A DNA stretch of 45,257 nt, from the NCBI GenBank assembly GCA_945902735.1, contig CAMDNF010000009.1:1-45257 (forward strand). Direction: 5' to 3'. The notes under the pieces were generated by a model. That model was not told the DNA's origin. It did no database searches and was given only the letters and a program-made list of their open reading frames with translations. The translations under genes and the position numbers were made by a program. This DNA is from SHWC01 sp945902735 (GTDB lineage Bacteria; Pseudomonadota; Alphaproteobacteria; UBA828). Numbering within the stretch: position 1 is the first letter of the stretch; every line of letters starts with the position of its first letter. Shown one piece after another: positions 16,053 to 23,543 of the stretch.

Positions 16053-16580
16053 TTAGCTTCCGCCGCCGCTATAATAGGCCTTCGACATGCCACCAAAGCC
16101 GCCGCGTTTGATCGGCGTCACTTGCGCGGCCGGGCGGAAATTGGCGGCCGCGTTGGTGCCGCCGGCGAACGAGCCTACATTATAGAAACGCCCGTTCTTG
16201 GGCATCACGGCTTCATTGTTGAGCCCGCGATAGACGGGTTGGTTGTAGCGATTGCGGCTCAGCATATTGCCGACCATGTAGCCCATCATCAACGGCATGA
16301 AGATGCCGGTGCCGCTCGATGTCTGCCGCGTTTCGCAATTGCCGATGCCAAACTCGGCCTCGCATTCTTCCTTGCGCGCATAACGCGGTGCTTCCTCGTC
16401 GGAAATCTTCTGGCTCGCGACTTGCGCGTCCAGACACTCTTGTTCGCTATAGGCCGCAGCGCAGGATTGGACATCGGGATAGAACGCAGCATCTTTGGGC
16501 GGTGCATCGTCGCTACACGCGGCAAGCGCCATGCTCGCGCCCCCGAGCAGCGCGAGTTTGACCGAACGAGATTTCTTCAT
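16053..16580 (-). CDS. DUF1190 lipoprotein (YgiB/YjfM-like)
   Basis: This 175-aa protein begins MKKSRSVKLALLGGASMALAAC, a lipoprotein signal whose lipobox LAAC places the acylated Cys near residue 22. The mature part contains regularly spaced Cys in SCAAAYSEQECLDA, the YARKEECEAEFGIGNCE segment and a Gly/Asn/Tyr-rich tail with RGGFGGMSKAYYSGG, all usual for DUF1190. The ATG at 16580 follows AGGGGA; a longer start at 16598 is less likely. It is the outer-envelope partner of the ATP-grasp enzyme five bases downstream, as in E. coli ygiB-ygiC. It may be the ligase's target or a stress-responsive envelope factor; that is inferred. Confidence 0.88.
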   Translation of the reverse strand: MKKSRSVKLALLGGASMALAACSDDAPPKDAAFYPDVQSCAAAYSEQECLDAQVASQKISDEEAPRYARKEECEAEFGIGNCETRQTSSGTGIFMPLMMGYMVGNMLSRNRYNQPVYRGLNNEAVMPKNGRFYNVGSFAGGTNAAANFRPAAQVTPIKRGGFGGMSKAYYSGGGS

Positions 16581-16649
16581 AGCGCTATTTCCCCTCAATA
16601 GTCGGCCAATTGTGGCATGGGCGCCCGGTCGACGGAAGCGTCCCGGTGT

Positions 16650-17531
16650 CTACACGACGTGGAACGCCTTGAGCCAAGCGAAGGTGAACAACGCGAGGGC
16701 GGCGGCGCCGAAGCCATAATTGGCCAGGCCCGGCCTCGGCACATGGCGTTCCGCGGCAAAGAGACCGGCGCCCAACACCACACCGACCGCGAAACCGAAG
16801 ACGTGCGCGCCGACGTCCGTTCGCTCGCCGCCAACGCCCAAGAATGAGAGCAGAATGACCCCGCCCGCGAGCGGCAAAAAGCGGCGCAACCCGCGCACGT
16901 CACGCGCCCGATCGTGCGTCCAGGATTGCGCCGCCAGCAGCCCGAGCGCGGCAAAAACACCGGTTGAGGCGCCGATCGTCGTGTGATTGGCGGTTTGGGC
17001 CCAGGCATTGAGGGCATTGCCGGCGCCGCCCGCGAGCAAGATAGCGAACCATGCCAAACCGCTGCCCAGCCGCTCGGCCAGCAACACCGCCAAAATGCCG
17101 CCCATGATCAGATTGGCGATCAAATGGCCGGGATCGGCATGAAGCCCGAGCGCGGTAAAGACGCGCCACCACTCGCCCTGCAGAATGAACCCGACCTGCG
17201 CGCTACCCGGCGTCAACCAATCGGGCGAGAACCACCCAGCGGTTGACCCGGCATAGAGAAATAGGCCGATCGCGCCATAAAGCACCGCGCCATCGATTCC
17301 GGTGGCCAGCGCCGGCGCGGCGGGCTCAGGGCGGGGCTGGTTCTCTTCTCTATAGGCCGCAAGCTCATAGGCCGCCTGGTCGGCCGCCGCCGCCCATACG
17401 TCGAGGCCAATGAGGCCCCCCCGCCCAACCAGGCGATGGGCAATGCCCATCGCCGCCAAGACGAGCGCATGCTCCTCGGCCGCCGAGGCGGCGTCGAACC
17501 GCCGAAGCTCGACCCATGAATATTCGTCCAT
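16650..17531 (-). CDS. rhomboid family intramembrane serine protease
   Basis: This 293-aa protein (ATG at 17531; a TTG start 14 codons earlier is possible) has an N-terminal soluble domain of about 70 residues with WVELRRFDAASAAEEHALVL, resembling small regulatory domains found ahead of some rhomboids. Six or so membrane segments follow. Rhomboid signatures are GEWWRVFTALGLH, H136 and N140 (HLIAN), the serine S189 in IGASTGVFAALG and H243 in GAHVFGFAVG. The Ser motif is GxSxG rather than GxSG, a variant seen in some bacterial branches. It should cleave single-pass membrane proteins. It sits between a defective sensor kinase and the DUF1190 gene on the same strand. Confidence 0.88.
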   Translation of the reverse strand: MDEYSWVELRRFDAASAAEEHALVLAAMGIAHRLVGRGGLIGLDVWAAAADQAAYELAAYREENQPRPEPAAPALATGIDGAVLYGAIGLFLYAGSTAGWFSPDWLTPGSAQVGFILQGEWWRVFTALGLHADPGHLIANLIMGGILAVLLAERLGSGLAWFAILLAGGAGNALNAWAQTANHTTIGASTGVFAALGLLAAQSWTHDRARDVRGLRRFLPLAGGVILLSFLGVGGERTDVGAHVFGFAVGVVLGAGLFAAERHVPRPGLANYGFGAAALALFTFAWLKAFHVV

Positions 17532-17614
17532 GGCCGTGAATGTTTGGTCTGAACGGCGATGAATCCAGTCCAATTTTCACGTGGCGAGCTTGACAGGCTC
17601 CGATGATTGGACCC

Positions 17615-19846
17615 TCACGCGACGGATCGGTTGCCGCCCTCGATATCGGCATCTCGCTGGTCCGACGCCAGATCGCGTTGGCGCGGTAGCTGCATGGTGA
17701 ACCAGAAGGTCGAGCCGACGCCTTCTTCGCTCATCACGCCAATCTCACCCTTCATCAATTCGGCAAGCTTCCGGCAAATCGCCAAGCCCAAGGCTGCGCC
17801 GCCGGATGCAGGCATGCTCGAGGAATCGTGACGCCACAATTTTTGAAATAATTTCGTCTGCGCCGTGAGCGATATGCCGACCCCGCTATCTTCGACCGAA
17901 ATTTTCAACATCGCCATATTGTCCCGGTCCTCCCGGCGGTCGATCTCCTCCACCTTGATCGCGACGCTGCCTCTATCGGTAAATTTGATCGCGTTGCCGA
18001 CCAGGATGGAGACGATTTGAAGGATCCGGTTTGCATCGCCGACAAAGCGGCGCGATGCGCCCGTCGCATAGTGAAGATCCAGCCCGAGGCCTTTCGCCTG
18101 CGCTCTCGGTGTCAAGTTATCCAAGACTTCTTCGATCAGGGATTGGAGATCGAACGGTGTGGCGCGCAAACGGACGGCACCAGCTTCAAGCTTCGAAAAA
18201 TCGATCATGTTGTTGAAAATACTGAATACCGTCCGGACGGCACCCATGAGGGTGCGCACCTGTTCTTTTTGGGGTGCGGGAAGCTCGCTCTCCGACAGCA
18301 ATTCCGTCATGCCGATGACGCCGTGCATGGGCGTGCGGATTTCCTTGTCGATCACGGCCAATATTTCCGAGCTCAAATGTTCGGCACGCGTGGCCTTCTG
18401 TTGAGCGGTTTCAAGATCGGCGCTGGTTTGCCGCATCTTCTCGGCATAGACGTTGAAGACAGCCTCGGCCCGCTTGCGCTCGGTCACGTCGCGCACGCTG
18501 GCGACGAATGTGCGCCGGCCCTCGGCCGTGAAATCGCTCATGCCGAGTTCGATCGGAAAGGCGGAACCATCCTTACGGCGCCCGGCGGCTTCGCGGCCAT
18601 GGCCGCTGATCGACACCGCGTCAGGCTTCAAATCGTCGGAGGGCGTCCCAGCGAGCTCGCTCAGATCAGCGTCGGGGATCAAGAGGGTCAGGGGCTGACC
18701 CACGACTTCCGCCGAATGATAACCGAAGAGGCGCTGGGCCGAAGGGTTGAAGCCCTCGACAACACCTTGCTCGTTGATCGTGATGATGCCTTCTCCCACC
18801 GCGTCAAGCACCGCGCGCATACGCTGCGCGCTTTCAAATTCTTTGATTCGGTTGGCGTTTCTATAGGCATAAAGAAATGCGCTCATCGCGATCAAAAGTG
18901 ACAACGATGCCGCCGCGATAATTCCAAGGCGATTCCAAACGTGTTCGTCGATTTGTTCTTCGAGATGCCAATGCAGATGACCGGACAGCACCGCATAGGC
19001 TTGTTCTTGGGCGCCGACTGCGTGCTCGACGACGAAGCGCAGGGTCTGACTGTCGAAGGCGCGCTCGCTGATGATACTGTTCGTCAAATTAATGACGGAG
19101 TTCAGATTGTTCTCGATTTTCAGCTGATTCTCGATATTCCGCGAAACGTTCTCGGTGTCGGTAAGGACAATGATTTTCATCGATTGAAGATAATGGTCCT
19201 TCAAGGTCCTCAGTTTGACGAGGCGCGCCATGAGCTCATAGTCGTCACGGTCGCCGGCGAACTGAATGCTCTTCAAATGATGGGCGTGGAGGCTGATATA
19301 TGACGAATATTCGGTCGCAAAGGGCAGAACGTTCAGCATGATATCGGCCATGTAATAGGGCTCTTCTTCGCCATCCAAAAGCAAGCCCGAGGTTTGGCCG
19401 ATACGAAGCATCATGGTGTTCAGCGCGTCGATCGCCAGCGACTGAACTTTGAGCGTCGTGAAACGCGAGCCATCGCCTGGCGCTTCGAAGCCGTCTTGGA
19501 GCCCGACCTTGCCGCGCCGCCAGTCGTCGTGAATCTCCAAATCCATGCCTAATTTATGATCGACGGCTTCCACCGCTTGAATGCGTGCCAGCATCGTTTC
19601 CTTCAGTTCGAGGAGGTGCGCGCGCGCCTCTGGCTTATCGCCATCGAAAAAGACGGCGGCGCGATAATTCCGCGCCGCGGACAATAGGTCGAACAGAGCG
19701 CGATGATAGAGGATGCCGCTTTGCTCTTTTTCGAGTTTATCGATGGCCATGTTCTCGTCGTGGACGAGGAACGAGGTGATCCCGAGAAATGGCAAAGACA
19801 GCAAGAACAGTGCGAGCATCAAGAAGCGCATGGAGGTCGTCTTCAT
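17615..19846 (-). CDS. PAS-containing membrane sensor histidine kinase with Lys in place of the phosphoacceptor His
   Basis: This 743-aa protein has a membrane segment at about 7-28, a helical periplasmic sensor region (30-305), a second segment at about 307-327, a PAS domain (340-460), a coiled stretch, a HisKA-like region (485-550) and an HATPase_c domain (605-725). In the H-box the usual SHEIRTP reads DKEIRTP, so K501 replaces the phosphorylated His. The ATP lid side is intact: NAIKFT, VEDSGVGIS and ALGLAICRKL. ATG 19846 follows AGGGA. No response regulator is nearby. The protein may bind ATP and signal by conformation, or phosphorylation may occur elsewhere. The same-strand rhomboid starts 83 bp downstream. 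Confidence 0.88.
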   Translation of the reverse strand: MKTTSMRFLMLALFLLSLPFLGITSFLVHDENMAIDKLEKEQSGILYHRALFDLLSAARNYRAAVFFDGDKPEARAHLLELKETMLARIQAVEAVDHKLGMDLEIHDDWRRGKVGLQDGFEAPGDGSRFTTLKVQSLAIDALNTMMLRIGQTSGLLLDGEEEPYYMADIMLNVLPFATEYSSYISLHAHHLKSIQFAGDRDDYELMARLVKLRTLKDHYLQSMKIIVLTDTENVSRNIENQLKIENNLNSVINLTNSIISERAFDSQTLRFVVEHAVGAQEQAYAVLSGHLHWHLEEQIDEHVWNRLGIIAAASLSLLIAMSAFLYAYRNANRIKEFESAQRMRAVLDAVGEGIITINEQGVVEGFNPSAQRLFGYHSAEVVGQPLTLLIPDADLSELAGTPSDDLKPDAVSISGHGREAAGRRKDGSAFPIELGMSDFTAEGRRTFVASVRDVTERKRAEAVFNVYAEKMRQTSADLETAQQKATRAEHLSSEILAVIDKEIRTPMHGVIGMTELLSESELPAPQKEQVRTLMGAVRTVFSIFNNMIDFSKLEAGAVRLRATPFDLQSLIEEVLDNLTPRAQAKGLGLDLHYATGASRRFVGDANRILQIVSILVGNAIKFTDRGSVAIKVEEIDRREDRDNMAMLKISVEDSGVGISLTAQTKLFQKLWRHDSSSMPASGGAALGLAICRKLAELMKGEIGVMSEEGVGSTFWFTMQLPRQRDLASDQRDADIEGGNRSVA

Positions 19847-20186
19847 CTCGTCATCCCTGTGTCCGGCATCGTACCCACGGATGAGACTCATCGCGGGAAA
19901 TTCGCGTCCTCAGCGGGTCGACGCGCCATCGAAGGCCGCGTCGTCGCTCAAGCTGATCCAAGCCGCTCAGGTGTCTTTGAGGGAGACCCGGCGGTTCAGA
20001 ACCGCCATTATTCCTTTGGCATATTTCTATAGGATTAATACTAAAGTATTGTCCTAGGCCTTTTTCAGGCCGGGGCACTCAAAAGGCCGGTCGCCCCTTG
20101 GCCGGGCCGGGCGCCTTTTGTGCCAGCATTCTCGATGTTGATCGGGGCTGGCTGCTCCCGTATCTCTGGCGAAGGGGGGCTGGCCG
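19847..20186. promoter_or_regulatory. 340-bp divergent intergenic region with a small AT-rich palindrome
   Basis: This gap separates the kinase from the acyl-CoA synthetase. An unusually AT-rich patch (20010-20050) holds a TTGGCA at 20016-20021, 17 bases ahead of TACTAA, a weak sigma-70-like pair. The inverted repeat aatactaaagtatt lies at 20037-20050. A short ggcct/aggcc stem follows at about 20057-20071. The GAAGGGGGG ribosome binding site of the next gene ends the region. No gene is seen. Confidence 0.3.
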
Positions 20187-21644
20187 ATGCTGGGGACGCT
20201 GCCGGAATTTGTCTTGCATTGGGCCGAGCGCACGCCCGATGCGCCGTGCGTCGCGGAGCCTGAGACCGGCCTAAGCCTGACTTATGCCGCCATGGCGGAA
20301 CGCATCGCTTCATTGCGCGCGGAATTGGCCCGACGTGGCGTCAAGCGCGGTGATCGCATTGTGGTCCTCGCCGACAATTCCTGCGCCTGGGTGATTGCCT
20401 ATATCGGGGCGATGGCGCACGGCGCGATTCCGGCGGTCGCCCACACGCGCCTCGCCGCTGGCGATCTCGCGCCCGCGCTCACGCACCTCGATCCGACCCT
20501 TGTGATTGGCGATCCGGATTATTTGACGCGCTTGCCCGATGCCTTTCGTAATCGCGGTCTTGAAACCGGCGCGCTGATGACCTTGGGTCAACCGCGTGGT
20601 TTCGATGGCTGCGAGGCGAGTCCCACCGATGTCGGCGCGATTTGCTATACTTCGGGCACGACGGGCGCACCGCGCGGCGTCGTGCTCGGTCATGACGCGC
20701 TCACCAAATGCGCGCTGACCTATGCGCATTTGTTTCAAGCCGGGCCCTATTCGCGCACCGCCGTGGTCTGCCCGCTGTTCCATAACACTGGCTATAATGA
20801 CGGCCTCGCGCACATGTTGGTTGCCGGCGGCGCGACTGAGTTATGGCGGCGCTTCGCGCCCGAACCGATCGCACTCGGCCTGGCCGATGGCAGGCTGACC
20901 TATCTCGTCGCGGTCCCGACCATTTATAGCCGCATGGTTGAGACGCTCGCTGTTCTGCCACGCGGGCGTGTCGCGCCCTGGCTCGGTTATGGCGGCGCAC
21001 CCATGCCGGCGCCGATCGCCGAGCGAGTCGAGGCGCTGCTGCCGGCCGCGCGCCTGGTCAATCTCTACGGGCTTTCCGAGGCCACCGCGCTGACGCATTA
21101 TTTGCCTTGGCTGCCCATCGCGCGCGACCTGAGCGCGATCGGCATCGCGGCCCCCGGCACGGCCGACCGCATCGCGGAAAGTGGCGAATTGCAGGTCGAT
21201 TCACCGACCGTAATGCGCGGCTATTGGAACGATCCCGCGGCCACGCGCGCAAAAATGGACGGGCGCTGGCTGCGCACCGGCGATGTGGCGCGGCGCGGCG
21301 AGGATGGTTTTTTGCACCTCATCGGTCGGCTCGACGAGCTGATTAATCGGGGCGGCGAGAAGATCGCGCCGTTCGAGGTCGAAAGCGCGATTTGCGCCCA
21401 CGCCGACGTGATCGAAGCGGCGGTGGTCGGCGTGCCCGACCGCGATCTCGGTGAAATTCCGGTGGCGGCGATCGCGACGCGGCCGGGCGGCGCGCTCGAT
21501 GCCCGCGCGCTCGATGACTTTCTGGCCGAGCGTATCGCTGATTTCAAGCGGCCGCGGCGGGTCGTCTTCGTCGAGGCGCTACCCAAGAACGCCAATGGCA
21601 AAGTATTGAAAGAGGCGGTGCGCCTTCTTTTCGCGGACAAGTGA
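20187..21644 (+). CDS. AMP-dependent acyl-CoA synthetase
   Basis: This 485-aa adenylate-forming enzyme activates a carboxylic acid with ATP and CoA. The P-loop-like motif YTSGTTGAPRG is at 154-164. LYGLSEAT gives the adenine-binding A5 motif, TGDVARRGEDGFLHLIGR the A7/A8 hinge with RLDELINRGGEKI, and NANGKVLK near the C-terminus the catalytic Lys. At 485 residues it is on the short side, like aryl- and medium-chain acyl-CoA ligases. It opens a four-gene operon; the HpaB-like gene starts 22 bp after its stop. Its role is probably to activate the substrate or product of the downstream oxygenase and amidase. Confidence 0.9.
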   Translation: MLGTLPEFVLHWAERTPDAPCVAEPETGLSLTYAAMAERIASLRAELARRGVKRGDRIVVLADNSCAWVIAYIGAMAHGAIPAVAHTRLAAGDLAPALTHLDPTLVIGDPDYLTRLPDAFRNRGLETGALMTLGQPRGFDGCEASPTDVGAICYTSGTTGAPRGVVLGHDALTKCALTYAHLFQAGPYSRTAVVCPLFHNTGYNDGLAHMLVAGGATELWRRFAPEPIALGLADGRLTYLVAVPTIYSRMVETLAVLPRGRVAPWLGYGGAPMPAPIAERVEALLPAARLVNLYGLSEATALTHYLPWLPIARDLSAIGIAAPGTADRIAESGELQVDSPTVMRGYWNDPAATRAKMDGRWLRTGDVARRGEDGFLHLIGRLDELINRGGEKIAPFEVESAICAHADVIEAAVVGVPDRDLGEIPVAAIATRPGGALDARALDDFLAERIADFKRPRRVVFVEALPKNANGKVLKEAVRLLFADK

Positions 21645-21666
21645 TTCAGGCAGGGAGCTAGGAGCC

Positions 21667-23097
21667 ATGATCAGCGGTGCGGATTATCTGAAACGGATGC
21701 GCAAGCAAAAGCCGGAACTCTATGTCAGCGGCAAACGCGTCGAGCAGCGCGCCGATTTCGCGCCCTTCGCGCCGACGCTGTTTTGCTGGGGCACCTGGAT
21801 CTATGACTGCATCACCGACCCCGAGGTGGCCGAGGCCGCGAAGGACGGGCGCGCGCTCGGTGGCGATCCCTGTCACCCCTTTTGGCAAATCCCCGCGACG
21901 GTCGATGATTTGATGGCCAACATCAAAGTGGCGCGCCGCGTCGCGCAAGTATCGCCGACCGCCGGCTATGCCACGATCGGTCGCGATGAGCTCGCCGCGC
22001 TCTATGCGGTCAGCGCCAAAATGGCAAAATCGGATAACGGCGAATATCACGAGCGCGTCACCGCCTATATCCGGCGCTTTCAAAAGGAGCAGATCATGAC
22101 CTCGGCGGCGATCACCGATCCGAAGGGCAATCGCCGCCTTCGGCCCGCCGAGCAGCCCAATAAAGACGCCTATTTGCGCGTGGTCAGCCGCAACAAGGAC
22201 GGCATCGTCGTGCGCGGCGCCAAAATGCACACCTCGGGTTGCGTCGCCGCCGAGGAATTGATCGTGGTGCCGACCCGCGCCATGCGCGCCGAGGACGCGG
22301 ACTATGCCGTGTCATTCGCGATCCCGGTCGATACACCCGGCCTCAAGATGATCGCGCGCGCCGCGCACGACATCAGCGAGCCGGCCGACACGCCGCTCTC
22401 GCGCCGCGATCAGCTCTTGGAGACCTTCACGATCTTCGATGATGTGTTCGTGCCCTGGGAGCGCGTGTTCCTGTGCGGCGAGTGGCAATATACCGGCGAG
22501 CTCGCCGCGACCTTCGCCAACGTCAATCGGCAAGGCTATCTCGGCGTCGATGTCGGCAAGCTCGATCTCTTTATCGGCGCGGCGCAACGCATTGCGGAGC
22601 TCAACGGCGTCGAGAACGCGCCCCATATCCGCGACAAGATCACCGAGATGATCAAGCTCCGCACCCTGATTTGGAGCACGGCCGTCGCGGCCTCGATTCA
22701 ACACACAATCATGCCGCCCGGTGTCGCGGTGCCCGACCCGGTCTATGCCAATACCGGCAAGCATGTCGCGATGGAGGGCCATTATTTGGCGACGCGCTAT
22801 CTTCTAGAAATTGCCGGTGGCTCGGTGATTACCCTGCCGGCGGTCGAAGACCAGCGCGCGCCGGCGCTTGCGCCCTATTTCGAGAAGTTCTACGCCGGCG
22901 CCACGGGAAGCGGCGCCGATCGCATTCGCATGCTGCGCTTTATCAAGGATCTCGCCGCGTCGGAATATTCATCGTGGTGGGATGTCGAGATCATCCACGG
23001 CTCGGGCTCGCCCGCCGCCGAGTGGTTGCAGATCTATCGTGAGTTCGACCTGGCCAATAGCGTCGCCGTGGCCGAGCGCGCCGCGCGCGGTGGATAA
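21667..23097 (+). CDS. HpaB/4-hydroxybutyryl-CoA dehydratase family flavoprotein without iron-sulfur ligands
   Basis: This 476-aa protein is an acyl-CoA-dehydrogenase-fold FAD enzyme of the 4-hydroxyphenylacetate 3-hydroxylase family. Typical segments are TSAAITDPKGNR, GIVVRGAKMHTSG, FDDVFVPWERVFLCGEW and GATGSGADRIRMLRF. In 4-hydroxybutyryl-CoA dehydratase the cluster ligands are two N-terminal Cys plus His and Cys in an HxxxYxxC motif. Here that motif is NRQGYLGV (287-294), and no Cys lies between residues 71 and 190. It cannot hold that cluster, so a two-component monooxygenase using FADH2 is more likely. The flavin reductase would be supplied in trans. The substrate may be a CoA ester made by the upstream ligase, or a free phenol or N-heterocycle. 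Confidence 0.85.
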   Translation: MISGADYLKRMRKQKPELYVSGKRVEQRADFAPFAPTLFCWGTWIYDCITDPEVAEAAKDGRALGGDPCHPFWQIPATVDDLMANIKVARRVAQVSPTAGYATIGRDELAALYAVSAKMAKSDNGEYHERVTAYIRRFQKEQIMTSAAITDPKGNRRLRPAEQPNKDAYLRVVSRNKDGIVVRGAKMHTSGCVAAEELIVVPTRAMRAEDADYAVSFAIPVDTPGLKMIARAAHDISEPADTPLSRRDQLLETFTIFDDVFVPWERVFLCGEWQYTGELAATFANVNRQGYLGVDVGKLDLFIGAAQRIAELNGVENAPHIRDKITEMIKLRTLIWSTAVAASIQHTIMPPGVAVPDPVYANTGKHVAMEGHYLATRYLLEIAGGSVITLPAVEDQRAPALAPYFEKFYAGATGSGADRIRMLRFIKDLAASEYSSWWDVEIIHGSGSPAAEWLQIYREFDLANSVAVAERAARGG

Positions 23098-23147
23098 TCC
23101 GACCGTTCTCTGGCTAGAAAAGGGGCTCCCGATTGGGAGGATGTCTC

Positions 23148-23543
23148 ATGCCGATCAGCGATCCCGCGACGTGCCGCGACAAAACGAGCGATTGGCTCGC
23201 ACATTTTTGCGCCGAGCGCTTGAAGACATTCGGTCCCCACGTGATTGAGGGCCTGATGGCCGAATTCGAGCGCGATCCGACCGGCGCGGTCCATCGTCAC
23301 AGCCCGGCTCTGCAACAGCTGCTGAATTTCGTCCGCTCCGTGCCGATCGAAGGGAAGACGTTTGTCTATGTCGCCAAACCCGATCAAGACTACCGGATCG
23401 GCGTTATGCAAGGTCGAGGCAAGGCGCCGTTGTTTGTCGATGGCCAGCATTTCCGCGATGAGAAGGCGGCCATCTGCGCGGCCCTGCGCCACCGCCTTGC
23501 GGCGCTCGGTTTCATCGCGCGCGGCGCGGAATCCGGTTCATGA
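23148..23543 (+). CDS. dmfA1: N,N-dimethylformamidase-like small (alpha) subunit
   Basis: This 131-aa protein overlaps the large subunit gene by four bases (ATGA). Known dimethylformamidase has a small subunit of about 15 kDa encoded directly before the large one, and size, order and coupling match. The sequence has an early DWLAHFCAERLK helix, an EFERDPTGAVHRHSPALQQL segment, the KTFVYVAKPDQDYRIGVMQG strand pair and a C-terminal helix. The ATG at 23148 follows GGGAGG at 23135-23140. Assignment rests mostly on context and length; direct similarity to the characterised subunit would need a search. Confidence 0.72.
   Translation: MPISDPATCRDKTSDWLAHFCAERLKTFGPHVIEGLMAEFERDPTGAVHRHSPALQQLLNFVRSVPIEGKTFVYVAKPDQDYRIGVMQGRGKAPLFVDGQHFRDEKAAICAALRHRLAALGFIARGAESGS

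Noticed and set aside
21667..23097. Naming the gene 4-hydroxybutyryl-CoA dehydratase (abfD)
   Set aside because: All four cluster ligands of that enzyme are missing.
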